Position numbers and translations under genes: made by a program. From positions 62,001 to 126,000 of the forward strand of contig JAPSLC010000006.1 of NCBI GenBank assembly GCA_031181345.1: DNA of 64,000 bases, written 5' to 3'. Every line of letters begins with the position of its first letter. Position 1 is the stretch's first letter. The notes beneath the pieces are model-generated. The model saw only the letters and a program-made list of their open reading frames with translations. It was not told the DNA's origin and did no database searches. The stretch comes from Cupriavidus sp. GTDB lineage: Bacteria; Pseudomonadota; Gammaproteobacteria; Burkholderiales; Burkholderiaceae. This document shows, in pieces, positions 18,268 to 29,691 of the stretch.

Positions 18268-20958
18268 TCAGCCGGTACGGCGCAGAAGCGCGACCGGCAG
18301 CGGTTCGAGCACGTCGGCAATGCGCAGCCGGCCGTTCGGCGCGGACAGCGTGCGGCCGGTCAGCGCATCGGTCCAGCGGCTGGCGCCCGGCTCGCCGACA
18401 CACAGCAGCGTGTCGCCCCATGCCGCCTGTGCAATCGCCGGCCGGTCCTGCACCAACCGCGCGGCCAGCCGCGCCGTGATGGCGATCACGCGCTCGTCCC
18501 CGTGGCGGCGCTCGAACGCCAGCACATGCGAGGCCGCCGGTCCTTCGCCGTGCAGTTGCCGGTAGCCGCCATCGCGGAACAGCGCCGGCTGTTCCTGACG
18601 CGCGGCCAGCAGCGCGCGCACCAGTTGCACCTTGATGCGGCCGTCGCGCCATTGCTCGAGCCAGGTCTGCCAGCCCGCGTTGCAGGCCAGCGCCGCGCGC
18701 AGCGCGTCGTAATCGACCGGGCGCCGGTTGTCGGGATCGACCAGGCTGAAGTCCCAGCCCTCCGTGCCCTGATAGCGGTCCGGCACGCCCGGCGCGGTCA
18801 GCTGCAGCAGCGTCTGCGCCAGGCTGTTGAGCGCGCCGGCCGGTGCGATCCGCTGCGCGAAGCGCGCCACGCTGCCCAGCAGATCGCTTTGTGCCATCGC
18901 CTGCAGCAGCCCGGCATAGGCCTGTTCGTAGGCTTCGTCCGGCCGGGTCCAGTGGCCGTGCCGCTTGGCTTCGCGCACCGCCTTGGTCTGCCACGCGCCC
19001 ACGCGTTCGAGCAGCGCCGCGACTCCCGCGTCCTCGGCATCGCGGTCGGCGGGCAGTTCGGGCGGCCAGGCACCCACCAGGGTCTGATACAGCATCAGCC
19101 GGTCGGCGCCATCGGGACCGGCGCGCTGGGCCGCGCCCGCCAGCCCGCCCGCCAGCCGCACGGCGCGCGTTTCCCACTCGCCGACCGCGGCCTGCCATTC
19201 CGGCGCGAGTTCGCTCAGCACCGCCAGCCGCATCCGCATGTCCTCGCCGCGCTTGTGGTCGTGGGTCGCGGTCGCCAGCATCGCGTGCGGCCAGACCTGC
19301 GCGCGCACCGTCATGCGGGCGTGGAAGCGATCGGGCGGCATCGCCAGCGTGGCGGGGTGGCTGCCGACCTCGTTGCGCGACAGCAGCCGTCCGTAGCGGT
19401 AGAACATCGTGTCTTCGGCGGCCTTGGCGGCCAGCGGCGGCATCAACTGCTGCACGCGCGCGCGCGCCTCGCGCAGGCCGCGACTGGCATGCGGACCCGC
19501 GCACAGCCACGCCAGCAGCCGATCGACGGTGGCGGTGTCGTCGGGCCGTACCGCGCGGCGCGCCAGCTCGGCCGCGGTCTCCAGCCGCAAGCGGTCCTCG
19601 CGCGACCACGCGTGTTCGCCCAGATAGGTGCGATAGACCTCCAGCGGCTCGAGCAGCGCGGCCAGCGCGCGGCGCCAGCTCGCCAGCGTCAGGTCGCGTG
19701 TGGCGGGCTCGGCGCGGGCGCAGGCATGCAGGCGCCGGCAGGCGCCTTCGAACTCGGTGACGAGGAAGCGCGACAGCAGGTGGCGGCGCGCCTCGCGCAC
19801 CTGCTCGCCATACTCCTGGCTGTCGCCGCTGACCTGCTGCCACAGCGTTGTCAGCGTCGTTTCGCCGGCGCCGTCGTGCAGCACCGCGCCGACCTCGTCC
19901 ATGAAGTCGTAGCCGGTGGTGCCGTCGATCTGCCATTCGGTGCGCAACGTTTCGCTCTCGGCCAGGATCTTCTCGATCACGATCCAGGGCCGCGCTCCGC
20001 GCGCCGCCATCGCGGCGTTCAATTGTCCGCGCAGCTGCTGGCAATAGCCGCCGGGATCGGCCAGGCCATCGACATGATCGACACGCACGCCGTCGATCAA
20101 GCCTTCCGTCGCCAGCCGCAGCACCAGCGCATGCACGTCGTCGAACACCTGCGGCTGCTCGACGCGCACCGCGACCAGCTCGCTGACCTCGAAGAAGCGC
20201 CGCCAATTCAGTTCGTCCGCGGCGGTCCGCCACCAGGCGAGGCGATAGTTCTGCTGCTCCAGCAGCGCGTGCAGCCGTTCCAGGCCGCCAGGCGTCGCGG
20301 TATCGAAGCTGGCGCCGTCGCGGCCGGCATCGAACGAAGCCATCGACTCCTCGGACAACGGCACCTCCTGCTCACCGTACTGCAGCCAATGGCGCTGACC
20401 GTCGCTGCGGACCGCAATCTCGCCGGCCTGCAGCGTTTCCCAATACGGGCGGCCCAGGATCGGCAGCAGCACCTTGCCGTGCAGTTCGGGATCGGGCGAA
20501 TGCCAGTCGATATCGAAGTGCCCGGCATAGGGGCTCTCCGCGCCGCGCGCCAGCACGTCGGCCCACCAGCGGTTGTGGGTCGAGCTGGCCGCCATATGGT
20601 TGGGCACGATATCGATGATGACGCCTAGTCCTGCCGCTCGCGCGCGCCCGGCCAGCGACCGGAAGCCGGCGTCGCCGCCCAGCTCCGGGTTGATGCGCTG
20701 GAAGTCGGTGACGTCGTAGCCGTGCGTCGAGCCCGGTTTGGCCGTGAAGATCGGCGACAGGTATAGATGGCTGACGCCGAGCGAGGCGAGATAGTCGACC
20801 TGGCGCTCGGCGTCGGCGAAGGTGAAGCCGGCATGCAGCTGAAGCCTTGCCGTGGCGCGCGGAACGATGGTGTTGCCGACGTCGGCGGCGTGTTCGGCCG
20901 CCTGCGGGGCAGGGTGAGCGGCGCCTGGGTGAGACTCGTTGACTGGGGCTGACGACAT
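18268..20958 (-). CDS. treY: Malto-oligosyltrehalose synthase
   Basis: An 896-residue GH13 enzyme that converts the reducing-end alpha-1,4 bond of a malto-oligosaccharide to the alpha,alpha-1,1 bond of trehalose. The family opening QLHAGFTFADAERQVDYLASLG and LSPIFTAKPGSTHGYDV are present; the nucleophile is in GVRVDHVDGL (~residue 293) and the acid in VIEKILAESE (~327). A 35-residue Ala/Pro-rich leader precedes the conserved start. It lies 19 bases downstream of treZ on the same strand and is the last gene of the glgP-glgA-treZ-treY run. With TreZ it releases trehalose from glycogen-derived chains in the cytoplasm. Confidence 0.95.
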   Translation of the reverse strand: MSSAPVNESHPGAAHPAPQAAEHAADVGNTIVPRATARLQLHAGFTFADAERQVDYLASLGVSHLYLSPIFTAKPGSTHGYDVTDFQRINPELGGDAGFRSLAGRARAAGLGVIIDIVPNHMAASSTHNRWWADVLARGAESPYAGHFDIDWHSPDPELHGKVLLPILGRPYWETLQAGEIAVRSDGQRHWLQYGEQEVPLSEESMASFDAGRDGASFDTATPGGLERLHALLEQQNYRLAWWRTAADELNWRRFFEVSELVAVRVEQPQVFDDVHALVLRLATEGLIDGVRVDHVDGLADPGGYCQQLRGQLNAAMAARGARPWIVIEKILAESETLRTEWQIDGTTGYDFMDEVGAVLHDGAGETTLTTLWQQVSGDSQEYGEQVREARRHLLSRFLVTEFEGACRRLHACARAEPATRDLTLASWRRALAALLEPLEVYRTYLGEHAWSREDRLRLETAAELARRAVRPDDTATVDRLLAWLCAGPHASRGLREARARVQQLMPPLAAKAAEDTMFYRYGRLLSRNEVGSHPATLAMPPDRFHARMTVRAQVWPHAMLATATHDHKRGEDMRMRLAVLSELAPEWQAAVGEWETRAVRLAGGLAGAAQRAGPDGADRLMLYQTLVGAWPPELPADRDAEDAGVAALLERVGAWQTKAVREAKRHGHWTRPDEAYEQAYAGLLQAMAQSDLLGSVARFAQRIAPAGALNSLAQTLLQLTAPGVPDRYQGTEGWDFSLVDPDNRRPVDYDALRAALACNAGWQTWLEQWRDGRIKVQLVRALLAARQEQPALFRDGGYRQLHGEGPAASHVLAFERRHGDERVIAITARLAARLVQDRPAIAQAAWGDTLLCVGEPGASRWTDALTGRTLSAPNGRLRIADVLEPLPVALLRRTG

Positions 20959-20977
20959 GGTGGCAGGCGCCCGGCGT

Positions 20978-23038
20978 TCAGCCGGTGATGTTTTCGGGGA
21001 GCGTCTGCTGCCCGGATTGCAGATAGGCGACCGTGACGCCGGCGGACAGCGTGCCGCTCTCCAGCTGGCGCGCGGCGCCGGACTCGCTCTCGGCCATCAA
21101 CTTGCCTTGCGGCGCATCGCCGCAAGAGACGACCGCGTCGCCGAGATTGGCCCACAACGTCAACAGCGCGCCGTCTCCCATGCGCCAGCTGGCGCGCACC
21201 GCCGCGTCGCCGAGCACGTCGACGCCTTCGCAGCGCGTGCCGGGCAGCCGCGGCAGCAATTCGCGCCGGCGCAGCGTGATCAGCGACTTGTAGTACTGCA
21301 CGTAATCGCCGTCGGGATCGAACTGCGGGCGCGACGCCTCGAAGGTGGTCGGCGCGTTGGGGTCCGGAATGCTGTCCGCGCGCGCGCCGTCGGCAAAGCC
21401 GGCCATCGAGCCGAACTCGCGGCGGCGGCCCTCGCGCACCGCGTCCGCCAGCTCGGGGGGATGGCTGGTGAAATAGAGGAAGGGCGTCTGCGTGCCGCCT
21501 TCCTCGCCCATGAACACCATCGGGATCTGCGGACACAGCATCTGCAGCGCGATCGCGGCGCGCAGCGGACGCGGCGGCGCCAGCGCCGTGATGCGCTCGC
21601 CGAAGGCGCGGTTGCCGATCTGGTCGTGGTTCTGCAGGAAGCTGATGAAGGCGGTCGGCGGCAGATGCGCGCTGCGCTGTCCGCGATGGACGGGCTTGTC
21701 GCCGGCCGATTCGCGCGTGCGGTGCGGCGACGCCTCGCCCTGATAGGCGAAGCCCTCGGCCAGCACGCGGGCCAGATGGCGGGTGGTGGGACCGAGCGGC
21801 TGGTGATCGCCGCGCGGCGCCGCGTCCTGGTCGTAGGCGCGGCCGTAATCGGGGCCGGGATGATGGCCGGAGTCTGCCCGGTGGGCAGCGTCCGCACCGG
21901 CGCCGAATTCGGGCGCGACCACCGCGCCATAGTCGGCGTAGTAGCCGTCGTGTTCGCCGGTCAGCAGCACATGCAGCACGTGGTGCGCGTCGTCGTTCCA
22001 CTGCGCGTCGTAGCCATCGGCGAGCAAGCCGGCGTCGTTGTGGTCGTTCTCCAGCACCAGATGGATCTGGCGCCCGGCGCAGCGCTCGCGCAGCGTCGGC
22101 GCCAGTTCGGCCAGCCAGCCCTCGTCGGCGATGGCATGCACGGCGTCGAGCCGCAATCCGTCGAAGCGGAAGTCCTCGAGCCAGTAGCTGGCGTTCTCCG
22201 TGAAGAAGTCGCGTACCTCCTGGCGGCGGAAGTCGATCGCCGGCCCCCATGGCGTGCGCACATCCTCGCGGAAGAAGGCACTGGCGTAGCGCGGCAGATA
22301 GTTGCCCTCGGGGCCGAAGTGGTTGTAGACCACGTCGAGCAGCACCATCATGCCCAGGCCGTGCGCCGCGTCGATCAGTGCCCGCAATTGGTCCGGCGTG
22401 CCGTAGCTCGACTCCGGCGCGAACGGCAGCACGCCGTCATAGCCCCAGTTGCGGCTGCCGGGAAACTCGGCCAGCGGCATCAGTTCGACCGCGGTAAAGC
22501 CGAGCGCCGCCAGCCGCGGCAGTTCGCGCGCCGCGCCGGCGTAGCCGCCGCACAGGCCGACGTGCATTTCGTAAATGATGGCTTCGTGCCACGGCCGCCC
22601 CTGCCAGTAGGGATGGCACCACTGATAGGTGGCGGGATTGACCACGACGCTGGCGCCGTGCACATCGCCGGCCTGCGCCCGCGAGGCGGGGTCCGGCACG
22701 ATGGTGCCGTCGCCCAGGCGGAACCAGTAGCGCGCGCCTTCGCAACAGGCGGCCGTTGCCTCGAACCAGCCGTCGCCGGCCGGCGTCATCAGCACCGGGC
22801 CCGCGTCGTGGATCTCGAGCCGGGGGATCTCGCCCTGTGCCGCCATATCGGGTGCCCACAGCCGGAAACAGGTGCGGCCGTCGGCGAGCCGCAATGGCCC
22901 GAAGCGCGGCAGGCGCGCCGGTGCGGCCTCGGAGGCGCTGCCCAGCGGGGCGGGCGCCGGCGCGGTGCCCAACGTTTCCCAGCCGCCGCGCGGCTGGGCC
23001 GCGGCCGTCGCGGCAGCGGGGTTCGGCTCTACGCTCAT
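20978..23038 (-). CDS. treZ: Malto-oligosyltrehalose trehalohydrolase
   Basis: A 686-residue GH13 protein with an N-terminal CBM48-like domain (CFRLWAPDMAAQGEIP, residues ~60-140) and the amylase barrel. The catalytic nucleophile lies in DGLRLDAVHAI (~residue 296), the acid in LVLENDHND (~329) and the transition-state aspartate in ISFLQNHDQIGNR. It cleaves the bond next to the trehalosyl end made by TreY, releasing trehalose. Family members are usually about 560-620 residues; this one has an additional His/Asp/Gly-rich stretch around residues 370-420. The start codon is 100 bases after the glgA stop. Confidence 0.95.
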   Translation of the reverse strand: MSVEPNPAAATAAAQPRGGWETLGTAPAPAPLGSASEAAPARLPRFGPLRLADGRTCFRLWAPDMAAQGEIPRLEIHDAGPVLMTPAGDGWFEATAACCEGARYWFRLGDGTIVPDPASRAQAGDVHGASVVVNPATYQWCHPYWQGRPWHEAIIYEMHVGLCGGYAGAARELPRLAALGFTAVELMPLAEFPGSRNWGYDGVLPFAPESSYGTPDQLRALIDAAHGLGMMVLLDVVYNHFGPEGNYLPRYASAFFREDVRTPWGPAIDFRRQEVRDFFTENASYWLEDFRFDGLRLDAVHAIADEGWLAELAPTLRERCAGRQIHLVLENDHNDAGLLADGYDAQWNDDAHHVLHVLLTGEHDGYYADYGAVVAPEFGAGADAAHRADSGHHPGPDYGRAYDQDAAPRGDHQPLGPTTRHLARVLAEGFAYQGEASPHRTRESAGDKPVHRGQRSAHLPPTAFISFLQNHDQIGNRAFGERITALAPPRPLRAAIALQMLCPQIPMVFMGEEGGTQTPFLYFTSHPPELADAVREGRRREFGSMAGFADGARADSIPDPNAPTTFEASRPQFDPDGDYVQYYKSLITLRRRELLPRLPGTRCEGVDVLGDAAVRASWRMGDGALLTLWANLGDAVVSCGDAPQGKLMAESESGAARQLESGTLSAGVTVAYLQSGQQTLPENITG

Positions 23039-23138
23039 GATGATTTCCGTATCGATTGAAAGCGGGCGGCGGGGCCGGCAGCGGCGCGCGGCCCGCGCAC
23101 CTTGCCGTCCCGCCGGTTTGCGGCATCAGACAGCGGCA

Positions 23139-24923
23139 TCAGGCAGCCGCCGTCGGCAGCGCATCGCCTAATCCGCCGCTATTGGTGGCCGCACCGGCTT
23201 GTGCGGGAACCGCGTCGCGGTCGACCCGTGCGCTGCGGCTGCGCCGTCGCGACGAGGAGGCCTGGATCGCCAGTTCGGCTGCCGGCTCGGGTGCCATGAC
23301 GGGGGCGATGGCCGGCGTGGAACGGGGCACGCGCTGCGGCGAGCGTTGCGGCTCGTGCGCGCTTTCGGCCTGCGCCACTTCGGCCGCCCGCTGCGCGGCG
23401 CGCTGCATCGCCAGCGCCGACGCCAGCGCGGGGGACAGCACGCTGTACAGCGACAGGTACTGTTCGGCCGGTTTGGTCCAGCAGAACAGCGCCTGCATGC
23501 CGGCGCGCTGCAGCACCTTCCACGCGCGCGGCCGCCGCAACCATTGCAGCGCGCGCTCGATCGCCGCGCACATCGCCTCGGCGGTCTCGCCGTCGAACAG
23601 GAAGCCGGTGGCGCCGGGCTGCGGAGTCGATCCATGGCCGGCGTCGCGCACCGTATCGACCAGGCCGCCGACGCGCGAGGCGACCGGCACCGTGCCGTAG
23701 CGCATCGCATAGACCGGCGTCAGGCCGAAGGGCTCGAAGCGGCTGCCGTGCAGCAGCACGTCGGCGCCCGCGTGCAGCAGGTGCGCGGTTTCCTCGCGAT
23801 AGCCGATCGACACACCGACGCGATCCGGATAGCGCGCGGCCAGGGCCTCGAAGCTCCGCTCGATGGCCGCCTCGCCGCAGCCGAGCACGGCGAACTGCAC
23901 GCTGTCGTCGGACTGCAGTGCGCGTTCAATGGCGCTCAGCGCGACATCGGCCATCTTCTGGTGCGTCAGACGGCTGCCCATCGCGACCAGCGGCGCAGCC
24001 GGATCCGCCGGCAGCCCGAAGCGGTTCTGCAGCGCGGCCTTGCAGGCGCGCTTGCCGGCCATCGAATTGGGCGTATAGCAGTGCGGCAGCAGATCGTCGC
24101 TGGCGGGGTCCCAGTCCTCGGTGTCGATGCCGTTCGGGATCGCGCCTAGCACTTCGCGCCGCGCCTGCAGCAGTCCTTCCAGCCCGTGGCCGAACTGCGG
24201 CGTCAGCATCTCCTGCGCATAGTTGTGGCTGACCGTGGTGACGCGGTCGGCGTAGCGGATGCCGGCCTTCAGGAAATTGAGCTTGCCCCAGAACTCGACG
24301 CCGTCGGACGTCAGGCAGTCTTCCGGCAGGCCCAGTTGCCGCGCCAGGCACAGCGGGAAGATGCCCTGGAAGGCCAGGTTGTGGATCGTGACGATGCTTG
24401 GCGTATCCAGACCGGCGGCGCGCATCAGCAGCGGCGTCAGCCCGGCATGCCAGTCGTGGGCATGCACGGCGGCGGGCACCGGCAGTGGCGTGCGGCCCGC
24501 GGCGATCGCGGTGGCGGCGTGCGCCAGCGCGGCAAAACGCTGCGGGTTGTCGGCAAAGTCGCGCCCGGTCGGGTCGGTGTAGGGCGTGCCGGCGCGATCG
24601 TAGAACGAGGGGCAGTCGAGCAGGGCGACCTGCACGTTGCTGCCCGGCAGGCGGCCCAGCATCAGCCGCATCTGACTGTGTCCGGGCGGCAGCGCCAGCC
24701 CGGGCGCGCTCTCGGCCAGTTTCAGCGCGCCGAGGCTGCGTAGCCCCACGGCGCCGGCCAGGGCTTGCGGATAGCCCGGCATCAAGATCGTGACATCGAG
24801 GCCCCGCTGCTGCAGGGCGCGGGCCAGCCCGCTGACGACATCTCCCAAGCCGCCTGTCTTGGCCAAGGGCATGGCCTCGGCCGCCACGAATAGCACGTTC
24901 GTGTTCAAGTTGATCTCCGCCAT
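23139..24923 (-). CDS. glgA: Glycogen synthase (GT5)
   Basis: A 594-residue glucosyltransferase. The N-terminal nucleotide-sugar signature KTGGLGDVVSGLARAL (~residue 22) and the C-terminal retaining motif EPFGLTPVYAMRYGTVPV (~396) identify GT5 glycogen synthase, which elongates alpha-1,4-glucan from ADP-glucose, or in some bacteria transfers to glucose-1-phosphate to make maltose-1-phosphate. From about residue 505 the protein has a tail of some 90 Ala/Arg/Pro-rich residues not seen in E. coli GlgA (477 residues). Upstream by 226 bases lies glgP. No glgC, the usual source of ADP-glucose, is in the window. Confidence 0.94.
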   Translation of the reverse strand: MAEINLNTNVLFVAAEAMPLAKTGGLGDVVSGLARALQQRGLDVTILMPGYPQALAGAVGLRSLGALKLAESAPGLALPPGHSQMRLMLGRLPGSNVQVALLDCPSFYDRAGTPYTDPTGRDFADNPQRFAALAHAATAIAAGRTPLPVPAAVHAHDWHAGLTPLLMRAAGLDTPSIVTIHNLAFQGIFPLCLARQLGLPEDCLTSDGVEFWGKLNFLKAGIRYADRVTTVSHNYAQEMLTPQFGHGLEGLLQARREVLGAIPNGIDTEDWDPASDDLLPHCYTPNSMAGKRACKAALQNRFGLPADPAAPLVAMGSRLTHQKMADVALSAIERALQSDDSVQFAVLGCGEAAIERSFEALAARYPDRVGVSIGYREETAHLLHAGADVLLHGSRFEPFGLTPVYAMRYGTVPVASRVGGLVDTVRDAGHGSTPQPGATGFLFDGETAEAMCAAIERALQWLRRPRAWKVLQRAGMQALFCWTKPAEQYLSLYSVLSPALASALAMQRAAQRAAEVAQAESAHEPQRSPQRVPRSTPAIAPVMAPEPAAELAIQASSSRRRSRSARVDRDAVPAQAGAATNSGGLGDALPTAAA

Positions 24924-25149
24924 TCTGAATGCGCTGGTAGTGGAGCGGCGGTCGGGCTGCCCCGCCGCTGTTGCGCTTCACCCGCGCGGCGTCGTTGCAT
25001 GGCACCGGCGCGTGAAGCGTTGATGCAATGCGAATGGCATGCCAGCGTGGCGGAAGTTTCGCAATGGCTTTGCGTTCAACGGTTTGCGTAACCAGTTCGT
25101 AACTATTGAAACAAGCGCTGCGTAAAGCCTCCGCCGGCCGATGTAAGAA

Positions 25150-27711
<2,562 letters not shown>

Positions 27712-28045
27712 GGCGGTCCTCCGGTGAAAAACCGGAGGGAGTTGCAAGAGACGTACCTTGCCCAAGGCAAGCGCGTTTCGCTTGGCCGGACGGGCATGGC
27801 GCCGCGCAGTTCTTGCCAATTATTGGTGAGTTTGTAGAAAACGGTTAGATCTGACGAGGCATGTGGTGGGCTCCCCTCTCCCGCGTGCGGGAGAGGGAGA
27901 ACACCGGCCCCATGTCGTCCCATTCCTACAAACGATTGCGCGTGCGGCGGGATGCAGCGGGCGTCGCCCCGGACTAATGTCGGAATGCCATCCCGATAAC
28001 GACGCGGCACGGCGCCGAACGGGAAGGGCGGAGACGGGAGCCACG
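27712..28045. other. Divergent promoter region of glgP and topoisomerase IB, with one REP-like palindrome
   Basis: This 334-base gap has no gene. An AT-rich part near 27810-27850 (including CCAATTATTGG at 27816-27826) is the likely promoter zone for glgP on the minus strand. A copy of the palindromic repeat of the 5.6 kb array sits at 27874-27897 (arms CCCTCTCCCGC / GCGGGAGAGGG, loop GT). A run resembling a ribosome site (GGGAGCCACG) precedes the topoisomerase ATG. Confidence 0.6.
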
Positions 28046-29158
28046 ATGCGCGCTTCGACGCCGGGCGCTGAGAGGGTGACAGCAGGGACGACAGCCGGAA
28101 CCACGGGAACGCCCGCGGCAGCGGCGGCGCGCGAGGCATTGCCGCCCGGGGTCCGCTATGTCAACGACACCGGGCCTGGCATCACGCGGCGCCTGGTGCG
28201 CGGCCGCTTCGCCTACTTCGCGCCGGACGGCACCCGCATCCGCGATCGCGACACCATCGCCCGCATCGACGCGCTGGCGATTCCGCCGGCCTACCAGGAC
28301 GTCTGGATCTGCCCCGACCCGCGCGGCCATATCCAGGCCACCGGCCGCGACGCGCGCGGCCGCAAACAGTATCGCTACCACCCGGCCTGGATCGCGCTGC
28401 GCGGCGAGAACAAGTACGACCGCCTGCTTGCGTTCGGCCGCGCGTTGCCGCGGCTGCGCCGGCGCGCCCGGCGCGACCTGCAGCGCAACGGCATGCCGCG
28501 CGAGAAGGTGCTGGCCGCCGTGCTGCTGCTGCTCGACGCGACGCTGGTGCGGGTCGGCAGCCGGCGCTACGCGCGCCAGAACCGCACCTATGGCCTGACC
28601 ACGCTGCGCCGCCGCCATGTGCAGGTGCGCGGCAGCCGGCTGCGTTTCCTGTTTACCGGCAAGAGCGGCGTCGAGCACGACGTGACGCTGCAGGACCGCC
28701 AGCTCGCGCGGCTGGTGCGCACCTGCGCGGATCTGCCGGGCCAGCATCTGTTCAAGTACCGCGACGAGGATGGCGAGATCCGCGAGGTCGGTTCCGACGA
28801 TGTCAACGCGTACTTGCGCGAACTGGCCGGCGAGGACTTCACCGCGAAGGACTTCCGCACGTGGGCCGGCAGCGTGCATGCGCTGGCGGAACTGCGCAAG
28901 GCGCCGGCCGCCGAGACCGAGGCCGCCCGCAAGCGCGCGGTGGCGGCCACCATCAAGATCGTCGCCCGTCGCCTGCGCAATACGGTGGCGGTATGCCGGC
29001 AGTGCTATGTCCACCCCACGGTGGTCGATGCCTATATGAACGAACGGATGGCGGCCTGCGCGCAGTGCCGCCGCGCGGTGGCGGCGCTCAGCATGGACGA
29101 GACCCGGCTGCTGGCGTTGCTCGAAGCGCAGGGCGTGGCGGCCGGCGGGCGCGGCTAG
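28046..29158 (+). CDS. Type IB DNA topoisomerase (poxvirus-like)
   Basis: A 370-residue enzyme that relaxes supercoils through a 3'-phosphotyrosyl nick. The N-terminal domain opens with GVRYVNDTGPGITRR, and IRDRDTIARIDALAIPPAY is diagnostic of the bacterial/poxvirus IB group. Catalytic residues are recognisable: RVGSRRYARQNRTYGLTTL, KDFRTWAGS (active-site Arg) and the tyrosine in QCYVHPTVVDAY near residue 323. About 35 Ala/Thr/Gly-rich residues precede the domain. The gene is the only plus-strand unit inside the glycogen block and is convergent with the response-regulator gene (25 bases between stops). Its role in that location is not evident. Confidence 0.93.
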   Translation: MRASTPGAERVTAGTTAGTTGTPAAAAAREALPPGVRYVNDTGPGITRRLVRGRFAYFAPDGTRIRDRDTIARIDALAIPPAYQDVWICPDPRGHIQATGRDARGRKQYRYHPAWIALRGENKYDRLLAFGRALPRLRRRARRDLQRNGMPREKVLAAVLLLLDATLVRVGSRRYARQNRTYGLTTLRRRHVQVRGSRLRFLFTGKSGVEHDVTLQDRQLARLVRTCADLPGQHLFKYRDEDGEIREVGSDDVNAYLRELAGEDFTAKDFRTWAGSVHALAELRKAPAAETEAARKRAVAATIKIVARRLRNTVAVCRQCYVHPTVVDAYMNERMAACAQCRRAVAALSMDETRLLALLEAQGVAAGGRG

Positions 29159-29183
29159 CCCGGCTAGCGCGGCGCTCGTGGAC

Positions 29184-29549
29184 TCAAGCCGGTCCGCTGT
29201 GTTCGAGCAGTTCGTCGATGGTGCGGATCAGCGCCTCGGGCGCGCACGGCTTGCGGCAGTAGCGCACGTTCGGATTCGGCACCTCGGGGAGCGTCTGGAT
29301 GCTGGTGAAAACGACAATCGGTGTACGACTTAGCGACGCATCGCCGAGCAGCAGATGACACAGCAAGGCGCCGTCGCCGCGCGGCATCACCCAGTCGGTG
29401 ACGACCACCGACGGGTGCAGCCGCTGGGCGGCATCGAAGCCGGCCAGCCCATCTTCGGCCAACTCGACGGTAAAACCCGCGCGGCTCAGGGCGCTGGCCA
29501 TTGCATGGGCCACGGCGGGATCGTCATCGACGACGAGTACGGTTCGCAC
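29184..29549 (-). CDS. Single-domain response regulator (CheY-like)
   Basis: A 121-residue receiver domain with no output domain. The acidic pair is VVDDDPAV, the phospho-aspartate VTDWVMPRGDG (~residue 53), the Thr/Ser switch VVFTS and the lysine CRKPC. Such proteins act by protein-protein contact or as phosphotransfer intermediates. It lies 142 bases downstream of malQ on the same strand, beyond a hairpin at 29632-29669, so it may be read from the glg operon or from its own promoter. No kinase is adjacent; the nearest is the hybrid kinase at 16103. Confidence 0.9.
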   Translation of the reverse strand: MRTVLVVDDDPAVAHAMASALSRAGFTVELAEDGLAGFDAAQRLHPSVVVTDWVMPRGDGALLCHLLLGDASLSRTPIVVFTSIQTLPEVPNPNVRYCRKPCAPEALIRTIDELLEHSGPA

Positions 29550-29631
29550 GGCAAGACCTTGTGTTGGCAGATCGCAATCGTTTCGACGTTGCCATGCAAG
29601 CGGCGCGCCAGGGGCCGGCGATCGCCGCCGC

Positions 29632-29669
29632 CCCTGACGCCATGACGGTATGACGGTATGGCGTCAGGG
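29632..29669. terminator. Hairpin between malQ and the response-regulator gene
   Basis: Perfect 12-base arms CCCTGACGCCAT (29632-29643) and ATGGCGTCAGGG (29658-29669) enclose a 14-base loop made of two ATGACGGT-type units. On the minus strand it follows the malQ stop by 22 bases. There is no T-run, so it could be a Rho-assisted end, a pause site or an RNA-stability element. Confidence 0.5.
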
Positions 29670-29691
29670 CGTCAGGGCGCCGTTCGGCGCC

